Below the pieces are notes generated by a model. That model was not told where the DNA came from and did no database searches. It saw nothing but the letters and a program-made list of their open reading frames with translations. Shown here in pieces: positions 1-8,008 of a stretch of DNA of 64,000 nucleotides. The stretch is from Priestia megaterium (lineage in GTDB: Bacteria; Bacillota; Bacilli; Bacillales; Bacillaceae_H). How positions within the stretch are numbered: position 1 is the stretch's first letter; each line of letters opens with the position of its first letter. The DNA lies in contig NZ_CP023317.1 in the NCBI RefSeq assembly GCF_009497655.1, positions 3,315,501 to 3,379,500 of the forward strand, given 5' to 3'. The translations under genes and the position numbers were made by a program.

Positions 1-554
1 ATGTAGCCAACGAGAATGAAGTGAATGAAATGATTCATCAAACGATTGCACAATTCGGACGGTTAGATGGATTAGTGAATAACGCTAGTATTACTGCTCA
101 AATCCCGATGCATGACTTAGAGTCTGCAACGGATGACGTATGGGACTCTTTATATGATATAAACGTAAAAGGCATGTTTCACTGTGTAAAAGCAGCCGTT
201 CCACATATGAAAAAACAAAAGTCAGGAGCGATTGTTAATGTAGGAAGTGTTGCCGGCACAACTGGAATTGGCTCGTCTATTCCTTATGCAGCAACAAAAG
301 CAGCGATTCATACGATGACGAAGTCGTTAGCGATTGCACTGGCACCCCATATTCGAGTCAACTGCATCTCTCCTGGTGCAGTCGACACAAGGTGGTGGTC
401 TGGCAACGAAGATAAAATGTATCAGCTTGCAGGAAATCTGCCTCTTCAGCGCATTTCTTCTCCTGAAGATATCGCAGATGCTATTCTTTTTCAGTTAAAA
501 CAAGAGTCCGTGACGGGCCAAGTGTTTACGATTGATAACGGACAAACTCTTTAA
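1..554 (+). CDS. SDR-family oxidoreductase, 5' truncated by window edge
   Basis: C-terminal two thirds of a short-chain dehydrogenase/reductase. The frame is open to the left edge, so the N-terminal nucleotide-binding TGxxxGxG motif lies outside the window. Visible are the structural NNA motif (GLVNNAS), the Ser strand (NVGSVAG), the catalytic YxxxK (YAATK) and the SPGAVDT loop that closes over cofactor. The in-frame GTG at 21 is inside the Rossmann fold and is not a credible start. The substrate cannot be told from this fragment. A strong hairpin follows the stop. Confidence 0.85.
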   Translation, partial: VANENEVNEMIHQTIAQFGRLDGLVNNASITAQIPMHDLESATDDVWDSLYDINVKGMFHCVKAAVPHMKKQKSGAIVNVGSVAGTTGIGSSIPYAATKAAIHTMTKSLAIALAPHIRVNCISPGAVDTRWWSGNEDKMYQLAGNLPLQRISSPEDIADAILFQLKQESVTGQVFTIDNGQTL

Positions 555-578
555 GCATATGAAAATATTCCAAAAAAT

Positions 579-613
579 AAACCCCACTACTAGAAAGAAA
601 TAGTAGTGGGGTT
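579..613 (+). terminator. Hairpin terminator between convergent genes
   Basis: AACCCCACTACTA (579-591) pairs with TAGTAGTGGGGTT (601-613). It lies between the SDR stop and the 3' end of the opposing nucleotidyltransferase gene and could serve both strands. Confidence 0.75.
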
Positions 614-628
614 ATAATAAGCACTATG

Positions 629-1360
629 CTACTGATTGGCTCTCTCTTTCCCCAGTGAAAATCCTTCAAACAGCCGGCCTCCATATGGTTCTAACACTTT
701 ATCAACCAGTTGAATCACTTTATCTTTATTCCCTGTTTTATAAAAGATATCAAATGCCTCTACAAACTCTTTACTAAAGCGTTCATTATAGTGATTCAAA
801 GACCGGACAATCCATTTAGAATCCCCGATCCAATGACCGTTTGTTCTTAACACAAATTCATGCGTTATATAAGCGAGCGTGTTGGCAATAAAAAGTGCTT
901 CACCTGTATTTGAAGAACCGATTAAATCATCCAACGCATCGCTTACAAAATATCTTTTTAGTTCAATCGTCTCTTCCGACCATTTTTCCGGTCCTTTTTC
1001 TAGTAATTGTTTCGCTTCTTTTTTTATAGACTGGATTACTCCTTTATCCACTAAAATAATTCCCTCGGAAATCATTCTTGGCAATGAAGGTCTAGCCCTC
1101 TTACAGTCGCTTTTAAAAAAGACTTGGTATGAAGTCGGATTATGAGCAAAAACTTCAATGGCCCATCCAAATTCAATGAGTGACTCCCTAAAAGAAGAGG
1201 TAAAGCTATCGTCAAAAATAACAAGATCAAGGTCGGACGTATGTGTAGCTTCGCCTCTGACTACGCTTCCGGCAAGTAATGCCCCCTGACAATTAGGATA
1301 ATGCTTAGAAATAAATTGTGTAGCTGCTTGCAGCGGTTCTAACTTTTTTAGCTCTTTCAT
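629..1360 (-). CDS. Nucleotidyltransferase-domain protein (aminoglycoside adenylyltransferase-like fold)
   Basis: A 243-residue protein with an N-terminal minimal nucleotidyltransferase domain: GSVVRGEAT at residues 31-39 followed by the metal-binding DLDLVIF (about 43-49), matching GSxxxG...DxD. The C-terminal half looks like an all-helical substrate domain. The family transfers NMP to small molecules such as aminoglycosides, but many Bacillus members have no shown resistance role, so the substrate is unknown. The ATG has a GGAGG site 6 nt upstream. It stands alone on its strand between the left terminator and the promoter of the HPr-like gene. Confidence 0.8.
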   Translation of the reverse strand: MKELKKLEPLQAATQFISKHYPNCQGALLAGSVVRGEATHTSDLDLVIFDDSFTSSFRESLIEFGWAIEVFAHNPTSYQVFFKSDCKRARPSLPRMISEGIILVDKGVIQSIKKEAKQLLEKGPEKWSEETIELKRYFVSDALDDLIGSSNTGEALFIANTLAYITHEFVLRTNGHWIGDSKWIVRSLNHYNERFSKEFVEAFDIFYKTGNKDKVIQLVDKVLEPYGGRLFEGFSLGKERANQ

Positions 1361-1512
1361 CGTATTCCTCCAGAAAATGATATATATTGTTTTTCTGGTT
1401 AGAACGTGGAAATTCCTTTAACAATAAGTTCTTATTTAACCTTTCTGAACATGTCTACCGTATTTACTTTTAGTTACCGTCATTTAAATGACTCTTTTAT
1501 CCAAATTCCCCC

Positions 1513-1543
1513 TTGCCTTAAAGTTAACTTTAACGTTTAAGCT
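1513..1543 (+). promoter_or_regulatory. MerR-type promoter/operator of the Crh-like gene
   Basis: TTGCCT (1513-1518), a 19-bp spacer and TAAGCT (1538-1543). The long 19-bp spacer is the hallmark of MerR-activated promoters. The spacer region carries the perfect 16-bp palindrome TTAAAGTTAACTTTAA (1518-1533). A near copy lies at 1915-1945 before the alcohol dehydrogenase. The likely regulator is the MerR protein at 3180-3569. Confidence 0.75.
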
Positions 1544-1582
1544 AGTTTTATAGTTTTTAAAATACAAAAAAGGGGAAACACT

Positions 1583-1843
1583 ATGCTAATTAAAAGAATA
1601 ACGGTGCAACTTTCCGGTGGACTTCTAGCTAGACATACAGCTTTGTTTGTACGCGAAGCGTGTTCGTTTCAAAGTGATATTTTTCTTGCGAAAGATGGAA
1701 AATGTGTAAGTGGAAAAAGCATCATGAAGGTAATGGCTTTGGCTGTTAAGAAAGGAGATGAAATCACACTGCTGACAAATGGAGTTGATGAACAAGCTGC
1801 CGCTCGCACCCTTGAAGAATTTCTTTTAACTAAACATAGATAG
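1583..1843 (+). CDS. HPr-family protein lacking His15 (Crh-like)
   Basis: An 86-residue HPr-fold protein. The regulatory serine is kept (KSIM, Ser46), the site phosphorylated by HPr kinase in HPr and Crh. At the catalytic site the usual HARP is replaced by LARH: residue 15 is Leu, not His, and Pro18 is His. It should therefore not relay phosphate in the PTS. B. subtilis Crh has Gln15 and the same DEQxA C-terminal segment, so this resembles a Crh paralogue acting in regulation through P-Ser and CcpA. SD AAGGGG precedes the ATG. The promoter carries the same palindrome as the adjacent dehydrogenase, an unexpected setting for an HPr homologue. No clear terminator follows, so read-through into the dehydrogenase is possible. 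Confidence 0.8.
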   Translation: MLIKRITVQLSGGLLARHTALFVREACSFQSDIFLAKDGKCVSGKSIMKVMALAVKKGDEITLLTNGVDEQAAARTLEEFLLTKHR

Positions 1844-1914
1844 AAAGCTGCCATGCTATTCCTTCCTTTCCTTTTTTCATAAAGTCATAGAACGAAATTT
1901 TTTTCAAAAAACTC

Positions 1915-1945
1915 TTGCTTTAAAGTCGACTTTAACGTTTAAGCT
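1915..1945 (+). promoter_or_regulatory. MerR-type promoter/operator of the alcohol dehydrogenase gene
   Basis: TTGCTT (1915-1920), 19-bp spacer, TAAGCT (1940-1945). The perfect palindrome TTAAAGTCGACTTTAA (1920-1935) differs from the copy at 1518-1533 only in its two central bases. Identity extends downstream (TAAGCTAGT, GTAGTTTTTAAA), so the region looks like a duplicated promoter or one under common selection. Confidence 0.78.
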
Positions 1946-2040
1946 AGTATTGTAGTTTTTAAATACATCAAGCGTAGTCAGTGAATGCAAGTTTAGTAGC
2001 AACTGGTTATGTTTAATACGAAAGGATTGTGTTTTTACTT

Positions 2041-3102
2041 ATGTGTAATAATCATCAACATACAACAACATCACGTGTTTTAAGTGCACCGCACGCAAAA
2101 GCAAAATTTGAAAATACGACAATTGAACGCAGAGAACTGCGAGCAGACGACGTTTTAATTGATATTAAGTTTAGCGGTATCTGTCACTCTGATATCCATA
2201 GTGCATTTGATGAGTGGGGCGGCGGGATGTTCCCGATGGTTCCTGGTCACGAAATCGCAGGAGTGGTTGAAGCGGTTGGCGAAAACGTAACAAAATACAA
2301 GGTTGGCGATCGCGTAGGCGTTGGATGTTTCGTTGACTCTTGCGGAGAGTGCGAGTACTGTGTGAACGGTGACGAGCAATACTGTACAAAAGGCGTTGTT
2401 CAAACGTACAATTCATTGGATTACGACGGAAACCGTACATACGGCGGCTACAGCCAAAAAATCGTCGTAAGAGAAGGATTCGTTGTTCGTATTCCTGATA
2501 ACTTAAGTATGGATGCAGCAAGTCCGCTTCTATGCGCAGGGATTACAACATTTTCTCCATTAAAGCACTGGAATGCTGGCCCTGGCAAAAAAGTGGCGAT
2601 CGTGGGAATGGGCGGCCTTGGACATGTAGCGATTCAATTTGCACATGCAATGGGTGCTGAAGTGACGGTATTGAGCCGTTCTAACAATAAAAAAGAAGAA
2701 GCACTAAGCTTTGGTGCAGATCATTATTTTGCAACAAGTGATGAAGCGACATTTACTGAATTAGCTGGTCGTTTTGATCTTATCTTAAACACGGTATCTG
2801 CTAACTTAAACGTGGATCAATATTTATCTTTACTTCGCGTAGATGGAACGCTTGTTAACGTGGGCGCACCTGCTAACCCAGATCAATACAGCGTATTCTC
2901 CCTTATCATGGGACGTCGCAGCATTGCGGGTTCACTTGTAGGCGGCATTCGTGAAACACAAGAAATGCTTGATTTTGCGGCTGAACACGGCGTTGCTCCT
3001 ATGATCGAAGTTATCGATGCAAATCAAGTAGACGAAGCGTATGAGCGCGTTCTTCGCAGCGACGTTCGCTATCGATTTGTTATTGACATTTCTACACTGT
3101 AA
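2041..3102 (+). CDS. adhA: Zinc-dependent alcohol dehydrogenase, AdhA-like
   Basis: Medium-chain NAD(P)-dependent alcohol dehydrogenase of the cinnamyl-alcohol/YahK class. The catalytic zinc ligands are in GICHSD and PGHE; the structural zinc site is the CGECEYC cluster with a further Cys in EQYC; the Rossmann glycines are in GMGGLGH. It should reduce aldehydes to alcohols in the cytosol. An in-frame GTG exists at 2029, but AAAGGA ends at 2026, only 2 nt before it; the ATG at 2041 (353 residues) was chosen although its spacing is long. The adjacent MerR gene and palindromic promoter match the AdhR-adhA aldehyde-stress arrangement known in B. subtilis. Confidence 0.88.
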   Translation: MCNNHQHTTTSRVLSAPHAKAKFENTTIERRELRADDVLIDIKFSGICHSDIHSAFDEWGGGMFPMVPGHEIAGVVEAVGENVTKYKVGDRVGVGCFVDSCGECEYCVNGDEQYCTKGVVQTYNSLDYDGNRTYGGYSQKIVVREGFVVRIPDNLSMDAASPLLCAGITTFSPLKHWNAGPGKKVAIVGMGGLGHVAIQFAHAMGAEVTVLSRSNNKKEEALSFGADHYFATSDEATFTELAGRFDLILNTVSANLNVDQYLSLLRVDGTLVNVGAPANPDQYSVFSLIMGRRSIAGSLVGGIRETQEMLDFAAEHGVAPMIEVIDANQVDEAYERVLRSDVRYRFVIDISTL

Positions 3103-3110
3103 GTTTTAAA

Positions 3111-3145
3111 AAAGCGGGCAGCTAATTGGATTAGCTGCCCGCTTT
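3111..3145 (+). terminator. Terminator after adhA, shared with the convergent merR
   Basis: A perfect 15-bp stem (3111-3125 with 3131-3145), 5-nt loop, T-run on the plus strand and A-run on the other side, so it can work in both directions. Confidence 0.9.
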
Positions 3146-3179
3146 TTATTTCTTTATAAAATAAAAAACAAACGGTAAA

Positions 3180-3569
3180 TTAGGCTTTAGATGAAAGCTC
3201 TTCCCGGTACTTTTGCTCTAATTTATCATAGTAGTCAATTTTTGTTTCCACTTTTCTAAAAGCTGCGTCCAGCTCTCTTTGTTTTTCCATCATTTTCTCT
3301 CTATGCTTTTCAAATATCTGCTTGCGCAAACCGATTGTATCATCACCTTCTTGTGTTAATTCAACAATTTTACGTAACTCTAAAAGAGAGATGTCTGTTT
3401 TTCGTAAGCAAATAATAAATTCCAGCCACTCGATATCCGACTCGCTAAAAATACGATTTCCGTTTTCGTCTCTTTTTATAAAAGGCAAAAGCCCTTGCTG
3501 CTCGTAGTATCGAAGCGTATGCGTAGGCAGCCCTACCTTTGCAGCGGCCTCTTTAATATGATATTCCAT
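3180..3569 (-). CDS. adhR: MerR-family regulator, AdhR-like
   Basis: A 129-residue MerR regulator. The N-terminal winged helix (YHIKEAAAKVGL, HTLRYYEQQGLLP) is typical; residues about 75-120 form the dimerising coiled coil. There is no C-terminal metal-binding Cys cluster, as in the NmlR/AdhR group that responds to aldehydes and other electrophiles. It converges on adhA. The two 19-bp-spacer promoters with TTAAAG/CTTTAA palindromes at 1513 and 1915 are its most likely targets. No matching palindrome was found upstream of merR itself. GGAGGG lies 9 nt before the ATG. Confidence 0.85.
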   Translation of the reverse strand: MEYHIKEAAAKVGLPTHTLRYYEQQGLLPFIKRDENGNRIFSESDIEWLEFIICLRKTDISLLELRKIVELTQEGDDTIGLRKQIFEKHREKMMEKQRELDAAFRKVETKIDYYDKLEQKYREELSSKA

Positions 3570-3766
3570 TCCACTATACCCTCCATCGCCATTCTTAGTA
3601 CGGCGTTTGCTTTATGTATCTAAGCTTCCCTTTTCAAGGGTGCTTTCAACTCATCTTCTAGGTTTCTACTATACGATATATATAATCAAATCCCCTATTT
3701 TCTTTACTATGAGATAACTGTATAAATAGTATCATAAACATTAAAGCAAACGTGAAGGCAACTTAT

Positions 3767-3796
3767 AAAGAGCTGCCGTGAAATCAGCAGCTCTTT
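3767..3796 (-). terminator. Terminator of the Spo0E-like gene
   Basis: AAAGAGCTGC (3767-3776) pairs with GCAGCTCTTT (3787-3796), 21 bp downstream of the stop of the small minus-strand gene. Confidence 0.65.
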
Positions 3797-3817
3797 TCAT
3801 TTATATATAAAATACGA

Positions 3818-3970
3818 TTAATCTGCGGCCATCACTTTACTTAGTTCATTTAATAAATAATCCAGGGTTTGACTGATTCGAACTGTATTACGACTTGTAA
3901 GACCTTCTGTAAGTCCCAACATAACCATGTGCTCTCTTGCTGTTTCGATTTCTGTCATTAAGACTTGCAT
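3818..3970 (-). CDS. Spo0E-family aspartyl-phosphate phosphatase, small
   Basis: A 50-residue helical-hairpin protein. It carries the Spo0E signature: a first helix (IETAREHMVMLG), a loop, then SQTLDYLLN, matching the SxxLD motif whose Asp is needed for dephosphorylating a response regulator such as Spo0A~P. AAAGGAG lies 5 nt before the chosen ATG. An in-frame GTG at 3994 with upstream AAGGGG is a longer alternative (58 residues). A hairpin follows. Family members in bacilli delay sporulation; that role here is inferred. Confidence 0.72.
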   Translation of the reverse strand: MQVLMTEIETAREHMVMLGLTEGLTSRNTVRISQTLDYLLNELSKVMAAD

Positions 3971-4176
3971 GACAACTCCTTTATACCACTTCACAGCTCA
4001 TCACCCCTTTTTACTATACATATATCTCATATGCGGCAATCTTAAACCTATCATACAGGTTTTTGGGGGTGAATAGCGAGTTTTAGACCTTCAACAGCTG
4101 TATTTTTTATGAAGTAAATATACTAATATACTTATTGAAATAGAAAGTATCACTCCACTTACTACTAGAAGTGAAG

Positions 4177-4204
4177 AAAAGGCCCCCTAAATGGAGGTCT
4201 TTTC
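4177..4204 (-). terminator. Hairpin terminator downstream of a small hypothetical gene
   Basis: AAAAGGCCCCC (4177-4187) pairs imperfectly (one G-T, one mismatch) with GGAGGTCTTTT (4193-4203). It lies about 30 bp after the stop of the 62-residue minus-strand gene. Confidence 0.5.
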
Positions 4205-4236
4205 TTATTTCTTATAAAGCAGTCTAATACAAAGCC

Positions 4237-4425
4237 TTAGCCTTTAAAATATTCTCGGTAATACGAACCTTTCTCACACTCTATCTCATAGCGCAGCCTC
4301 GTTTGCTTCCTGTAAAGCTCTTCGGACAGCTCATTAAATTCACCTTCTGTGATAGATCCATGAATTAAATTGTTGAATAAATTATTAAGATGTTCAGTTA
4401 ATTCTTGAAGTTTTTTTTCTTTCAA
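4237..4425 (-). CDS. Small hypothetical protein, 62 residues
   Basis: I do not recognise this protein. It is charged and predicted helical throughout, without signal peptide or membrane segment, and has ELTEHLNNL and ELSEELYRK helices separated by a short GSIT turn, suggesting a two-helix hairpin. The start is TTG, supported by AAAGGGTG 7 nt upstream. A weak terminator follows. Confidence 0.5.
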   Translation of the reverse strand: MKEKKLQELTEHLNNLFNNLIHGSITEGEFNELSEELYRKQTRLRYEIECEKGSYYREYFKG

Positions 4426-4700
4426 TGAACGTCACCCTTTAAAATAATTTTCATCTTCTAAAATTATATCAAATAAAACGTTTTCATACGATATATTTTT
4501 TACTGAATTATCGTATTAAAGTGATGAAAGTATTTTTTAACCACCGAAAAACAATCAAAGAGCTCAGAGAAATCATTAATTACATGATTTGGGCAAAAAA
4601 TAAGTGGATAAAGACCGCGGACAAAAAGGCAAATGGTATCAACCGTTTTGACAAAAGCATAGGATGAAAAGAAAAATGAAACGAGAAAAGGAGAATGAGT

Positions 4701-5228
4701 ATGCACTATGCACCTTATTATCATCAGTGGCAGACCCCAGTGTACTATGGCTGGCAGCCATATAGTTATTATGTGCCGAATCACTATCACACCAGCGAAC
4801 AGTTTCAACAAAGAAACGGTAAATTAAAGGACTACGGACCAAGGCCATTTGTTATTAACATTAATGAAGCGTCAAAGCAAAACAATACGTACCGCACTGC
4901 TTTATGGACGGGAACACATTTACAAGTGACGCTAATGAGTCTCAAGCCCGGTGAAGATATCGGCTTAGAAATCCACCCTAACGTTGATCAATTCCTGCGC
5001 ATTGAACAAGGGCAAGGCGTTGTTCAAATGGGCAAAAGTAAAAACAACCTAACCTTTAAACGAAAAGTCTACGATGATGATGCGATATTTATCCCTGCCG
5101 GAACGTGGCATGATCTCACTAATACGGGTACCACTCCGCTAAAGCTTTACTCCATCTACGCTCCTCCAAACCATCCGTTTGGCACAGTTCATGTGACAAA
5201 AGCAAATGCCTTAGCTGAAGAACATTAA
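4701..5228 (+). CDS. Cupin-domain protein with Tyr-rich N-terminus
   Basis: A 175-residue protein. The first 30 residues are rich in Tyr, His, Pro and Trp, as in many spore-coat proteins of bacilli. A single cupin barrel follows: motif 1 GLEIHPNVDQFLRIEQGQG keeps one metal-type His, and motif 2 is PAGTWHDLTNTG. Cupins bind a metal or sugar; the reaction is unknown. Two in-frame ATGs exist; AAAAGGAG ends at 4693, 7 nt before the ATG at 4701 but only 1 nt before that at 4695, so 4701 was chosen. Confidence 0.78.
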   Translation: MHYAPYYHQWQTPVYYGWQPYSYYVPNHYHTSEQFQQRNGKLKDYGPRPFVININEASKQNNTYRTALWTGTHLQVTLMSLKPGEDIGLEIHPNVDQFLRIEQGQGVVQMGKSKNNLTFKRKVYDDDAIFIPAGTWHDLTNTGTTPLKLYSIYAPPNHPFGTVHVTKANALAEEH

Positions 5229-5235
5229 CTAACAT

Positions 5236-5278
5236 AAGCTCGCTAGAAAATCGGTGTACTACCTTTTCTAGCGAGCTT
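5236..5278 (+). terminator. Terminator after the cupin gene
   Basis: A perfect 15-bp stem (5236-5250 with 5264-5278) followed by a T-run. Confidence 0.9.
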
Positions 5279-5380
5279 TTTTTAACTTGCTATACATAAA
5301 GGATTTTATAGCCAAAGAAAGAATTATAAAATAAACGAACCTTTTTAAACAGCTTAAAATAACTGAAAGGCAAACGGGCG

Positions 5381-5692
5381 ATGAAATTATTTTATAAAAT
5401 TCCTAAATCAAACGTAAATCCTTCCCTTAAACTAGCAAGAAAAGTTCTATATATATCGGTAGAAGCAGTCATTATGACCATGCTTGTGATTAAATCTTTT
5501 ACTGTGGCCTATGAAAACGACATAAATTTAATTCTCAGGCAGCTAAATGAACTAAAAGCTTCGATTGGCGGATTTGGCATAAACGAAGCTCTATTTTGGT
5601 TTATGATAAAATGCAGTATTTGTACCATCGTTACATTTGATATTTGCTTATATTTTCAAAAAAAGCTAAAAAGAAACCAAAAAGATTTATGA
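5381..5692 (+). CDS. Small membrane protein, unknown function
   Basis: 103 residues with two hydrophobic segments (about 26-45 and 75-93), the second holding ICTIVTFDICLYF, and basic ends. The hydrophilic middle (EN DINLILRQLNEL) is helical. I do not recognise a family. GAAAGG lies about 12 nt before the ATG. A decayed copy of the dispersed repeat follows directly. Confidence 0.6.
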   Translation: MKLFYKIPKSNVNPSLKLARKVLYISVEAVIMTMLVIKSFTVAYENDINLILRQLNELKASIGGFGINEALFWFMIKCSICTIVTFDICLYFQKKLKRNQKDL

Positions 5693-5714
5693 TGTATACG
5701 CTAAAGCTTTTACA

Positions 5715-5813
5715 TCGGACCGCTGTTAATTTCCGTACAAGTTGGATTCACAATCAAGAATCAAACTCGTTCGGATCTTCCTTTAGCAAAAATACTTTTG
5801 CCCCAGCTCCATT
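5715..5813 (+). repeat. Relic of the dispersed terminator-like repeat (copy H)
   Basis: Two blocks match the intact copies: CCGCTGTTAATTTCCGT (5720-5736; compare CCGCTGTTGATTTCCGT at copy E) and TCGTTCGGATCTTCC with CCCCAGCTCC at the right end. The core and the left arm of the hairpin are gone. The right end still faces the 3' end of the minus-strand gene at 5865, but a normal hairpin at 5832-5860 now sits between them. Confidence 0.6.
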
Positions 5814-5831
5814 TTTAATAGAAAAATAATA

Positions 5832-5860
5832 AAAGTAGAGGCATATCACGCCTCTACTTT
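5832..5860 (-). terminator. Terminator of the actin-like/coiled-coil operon
   Basis: AAAGTAGAGGC (5832-5842) pairs perfectly with GCCTCTACTTT (5850-5860), 4 bp past the stop of the minus-strand gene at 5865, with flanking T-runs on both strands. Confidence 0.85.
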
Positions 5861-5864
5861 CTGT

Positions 5865-6569
5865 TTAAAAATCTACATCGATATCTTCTTGAATGGTTCC
5901 GGTCACTTTTTCACTTTTAATTAATTGACCTTCTTTAAACGTTTCTTCCTCATCTGTAACGGGCTTCAGCTGCTTATAAGAAGGAACTGACGCAGAGCCA
6001 AGCTCTTTTTTAAGCAAGTGAATTTCTCCTAACAGCTCGCTTCTCAATGAATGAACTAACGATTGAAAATCTTCTTCGCGGCTGTCTTTCTGCCCGTTTT
6101 GTTCCACAAGCTTCGCTACATAATCCTGAAGTTCATTTGCCTGCGAGGACTCATATTCCTCACGATTTGCAGCAAAACGTGAATTCATTTCTTTTTTTAG
6201 TAAGTCAATTTCGCCCAACAGCTCTTTTCGAAGTGAATGAACGAGCGTTTCTATATCCTCTTCTTTACTCGTTTTTTGCAAGTCTTGCTGTATGAGTCCT
6301 ACTATATAGTCCTGAAGCTCGTTTGCCTGCTGTTTTTCTTTCAGAAATGAAGACACTTCTGATGGAATGTTAGCAGTTTCGATTGTTAAATTTGCACGTT
6401 CATCTCTATTACTTGCGGTCTTTTCCCTTGCTCCCATCATATCTGCTGATAGATTGCCAGCTGTCAGAAACGCATTTGATAGTAAGTAAAACGGTGCAGC
6501 CACTTGGGAACTTAGCTGACCGTACCAATCGTCTAGTGCTTCTTTAAGGCGAGTGTTTTGATGGCTCAT
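5865..6569 (-). CDS. Coiled-coil protein with internal duplication, partner of the actin-like protein
   Basis: 234 residues. A short N-terminal helical part (1-45) is followed by two tandem units of about 49 residues (81-129 and 143-191), each reading QANELQDY...LVHSLR.ELLGEI.LLKKE. They are predicted to form long amphipathic helices. The C-terminus is acidic and ends in DVDF. No membrane segment. It starts 15 bp after the stop of the actin-like gene and shares its terminator, so both form an operon. By analogy with ParM/ParR or Alp pairs it may be a filament adaptor, but no DNA-binding domain is visible. Function unknown. Confidence 0.65.
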   Translation of the reverse strand: MSHQNTRLKEALDDWYGQLSSQVAAPFYLLSNAFLTAGNLSADMMGAREKTASNRDERANLTIETANIPSEVSSFLKEKQQANELQDYIVGLIQQDLQKTSKEEDIETLVHSLRKELLGEIDLLKKEMNSRFAANREEYESSQANELQDYVAKLVEQNGQKDSREEDFQSLVHSLRSELLGEIHLLKKELGSASVPSYKQLKPVTDEEETFKEGQLIKSEKVTGTIQEDIDVDF

Positions 6570-6584
6570 ATATGCTCCCCCTTT

Positions 6585-7742
6585 TTAAGCATGAACCGCT
6601 GCGTTTGTTTCATGTCTACTTAAAATTTCAAGACCGTATAAGTTTAATTTGCGTGTCTCCGGCAAGAAAAGATGATTTTCTTCTCTGATTTCTTCCCCGT
6701 ACATGTTATCAATCTGCTCTGCAATAAACTGTTGAAGGATAGGAGCTAGTCCTCCAATATAAATATATTTATAGACTTTATCTTTTGGCGATGGAAATAG
6801 ATTTTCAACTTTCGTTAATAAAATTTGCGTGTATTCTCTAAGCGAAGCGTGAATAGGCTCCGTGAGATCTACTTTTTTCCCGCTGTTGCCGTCTCTTTGC
6901 TCCATTTTTGCTTTATGGATATTGGCAATAATAAATTCTTCTAATGAACGAACATCATCAAAATACTCAAGCAGCTTTTCATTTCTTAGCTTTTCAATAT
7001 GCTTCAAATATGAAATATCCGTAAGACACTTCAACGAATTTCTGCTTTTAGGAGCTTGAAGTCCTGCAGGAAGCAGTGCCAGGTCAACCGTACCTCCGCC
7101 CAAATCTACAATCAATGTTTCAAAATGTTTGAATGCATTTGCTTCTTCTCTATCTTGTAATTCAAAATCTTTTTTGATCGCCCAGCGAGCCACTTCGCTT
7201 TCAATACGGCATTTGCTCGTTTCAATGTTCACAGTGACCGTTTTTTCTAACCCAGGAGTCAATACCGTAACCGTATGCTCTCCTTGAAAACGTTCGGCCA
7301 TCTTCTGCTGCATTTCACTGAATTTATTTGTTTTCTTAAGCAGCCAAATCGGAAGCATAGTCGAGAAATAATTAATCGTCACATGATTATCCTCTTTGTC
7401 TTTTCCTTTAAGTATGTTGTAATAAGCAACTGAAGCTAAAAACATCACATAAGGAATATCAGATTCAGTTTTATTATGTAACTTATTAATATGGATATTG
7501 CCTAGCACGTGTTTCTCTGCGGCGTCTCCTACTAAATAATACTTTTCTACTCCTTCAATTGTGGTAGAAATCAGTAAATTTTGAAGCAGTAATTCCGGTT
7601 CATTTACACTTGAAGGAAAATGACCCTCTGCCTGATCTTTTGTGATTTCTACTACGTTTGTAGGAATTTCATAGTAATAACCATCCACTAGCGTTTGAAA
7701 AATTGAGTTACCAAAATCAACGTTTTGACATTTGATATCCAT
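6585..7742 (-). CDS. Actin-like ATPase (ParM/StbA superfamily)
   Basis: 385 residues with the actin/Hsp70 ATPase layout: phosphate-1 loop VDFGNS near the N-terminus, phosphate-2 LIVDLGGGTVDLALL in the middle and adenosine loop YIYIGGLAPIL near the C-terminus. Such proteins polymerise into dynamic filaments; ParM, AlfA and Alp7A segregate plasmids. The downstream coiled-coil gene completes a two-gene operon. The 265 bp upstream show no direct-repeat array resembling a partition centromere, and the surroundings are chromosomal, so plasmid segregation is not the obvious job. It could also be a relic of an integrated plasmid. Confidence 0.78.
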   Translation of the reverse strand: MDIKCQNVDFGNSIFQTLVDGYYYEIPTNVVEITKDQAEGHFPSSVNEPELLLQNLLISTTIEGVEKYYLVGDAAEKHVLGNIHINKLHNKTESDIPYVMFLASVAYYNILKGKDKEDNHVTINYFSTMLPIWLLKKTNKFSEMQQKMAERFQGEHTVTVLTPGLEKTVTVNIETSKCRIESEVARWAIKKDFELQDREEANAFKHFETLIVDLGGGTVDLALLPAGLQAPKSRNSLKCLTDISYLKHIEKLRNEKLLEYFDDVRSLEEFIIANIHKAKMEQRDGNSGKKVDLTEPIHASLREYTQILLTKVENLFPSPKDKVYKYIYIGGLAPILQQFIAEQIDNMYGEEIREENHLFLPETRKLNLYGLEILSRHETNAAVHA

Positions 7743-8008
7743 CCTTGTTTCTCCCCTTTATCTTTTCGTGACAACACTAATAAGTATATATTTTCCTCAT
7801 TTGTTTGTCTAAGTATTTAAATAATTTATGTTATTCGAAATTGACAATTAATTAATTTTAGACGGCTACTGTAACTGAAAAGCACTTGGAATGCTTCTTT
7901 TTACCAGTACCCATTTTTACAAGGAATATAACATGTGACGCTGTGACTTCCTCTTAAATTTTTCGTAATATAAGCCTTTCTTTTATTTTTTAGAGACACG
8001 AGAAAACG
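7743..8008. other. Intergenic region upstream of the actin-like operon
   Basis: AT-rich stretch holding the operon promoter. I looked for direct repeats of a parC-type centromere and saw none. A small inverted repeat AAAAGCA...TGCTTCTTTT lies near 7879-7902. No gene seen. Confidence 0.4.

Noticed and set aside
4521-4667. 48-codon plus-strand frame (starts MMKVFFNHRKTIKEL)
   Set aside because: The translation looks protein-like, but there is no Shine-Dalgarno sequence before its GTG/ATG and no terminator; it ends just before the cupin gene. Left as undecided.
5644-5829. 61-codon plus-strand frame after the small membrane protein gene
   Set aside because: It overlaps that gene out of frame and then runs through the decayed repeat copy H; no RBS.
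7743-8008. Partition centromere (parC-like iterons) upstream of the actin-like gene
   Set aside because: No series of direct repeats could be seen by eye.
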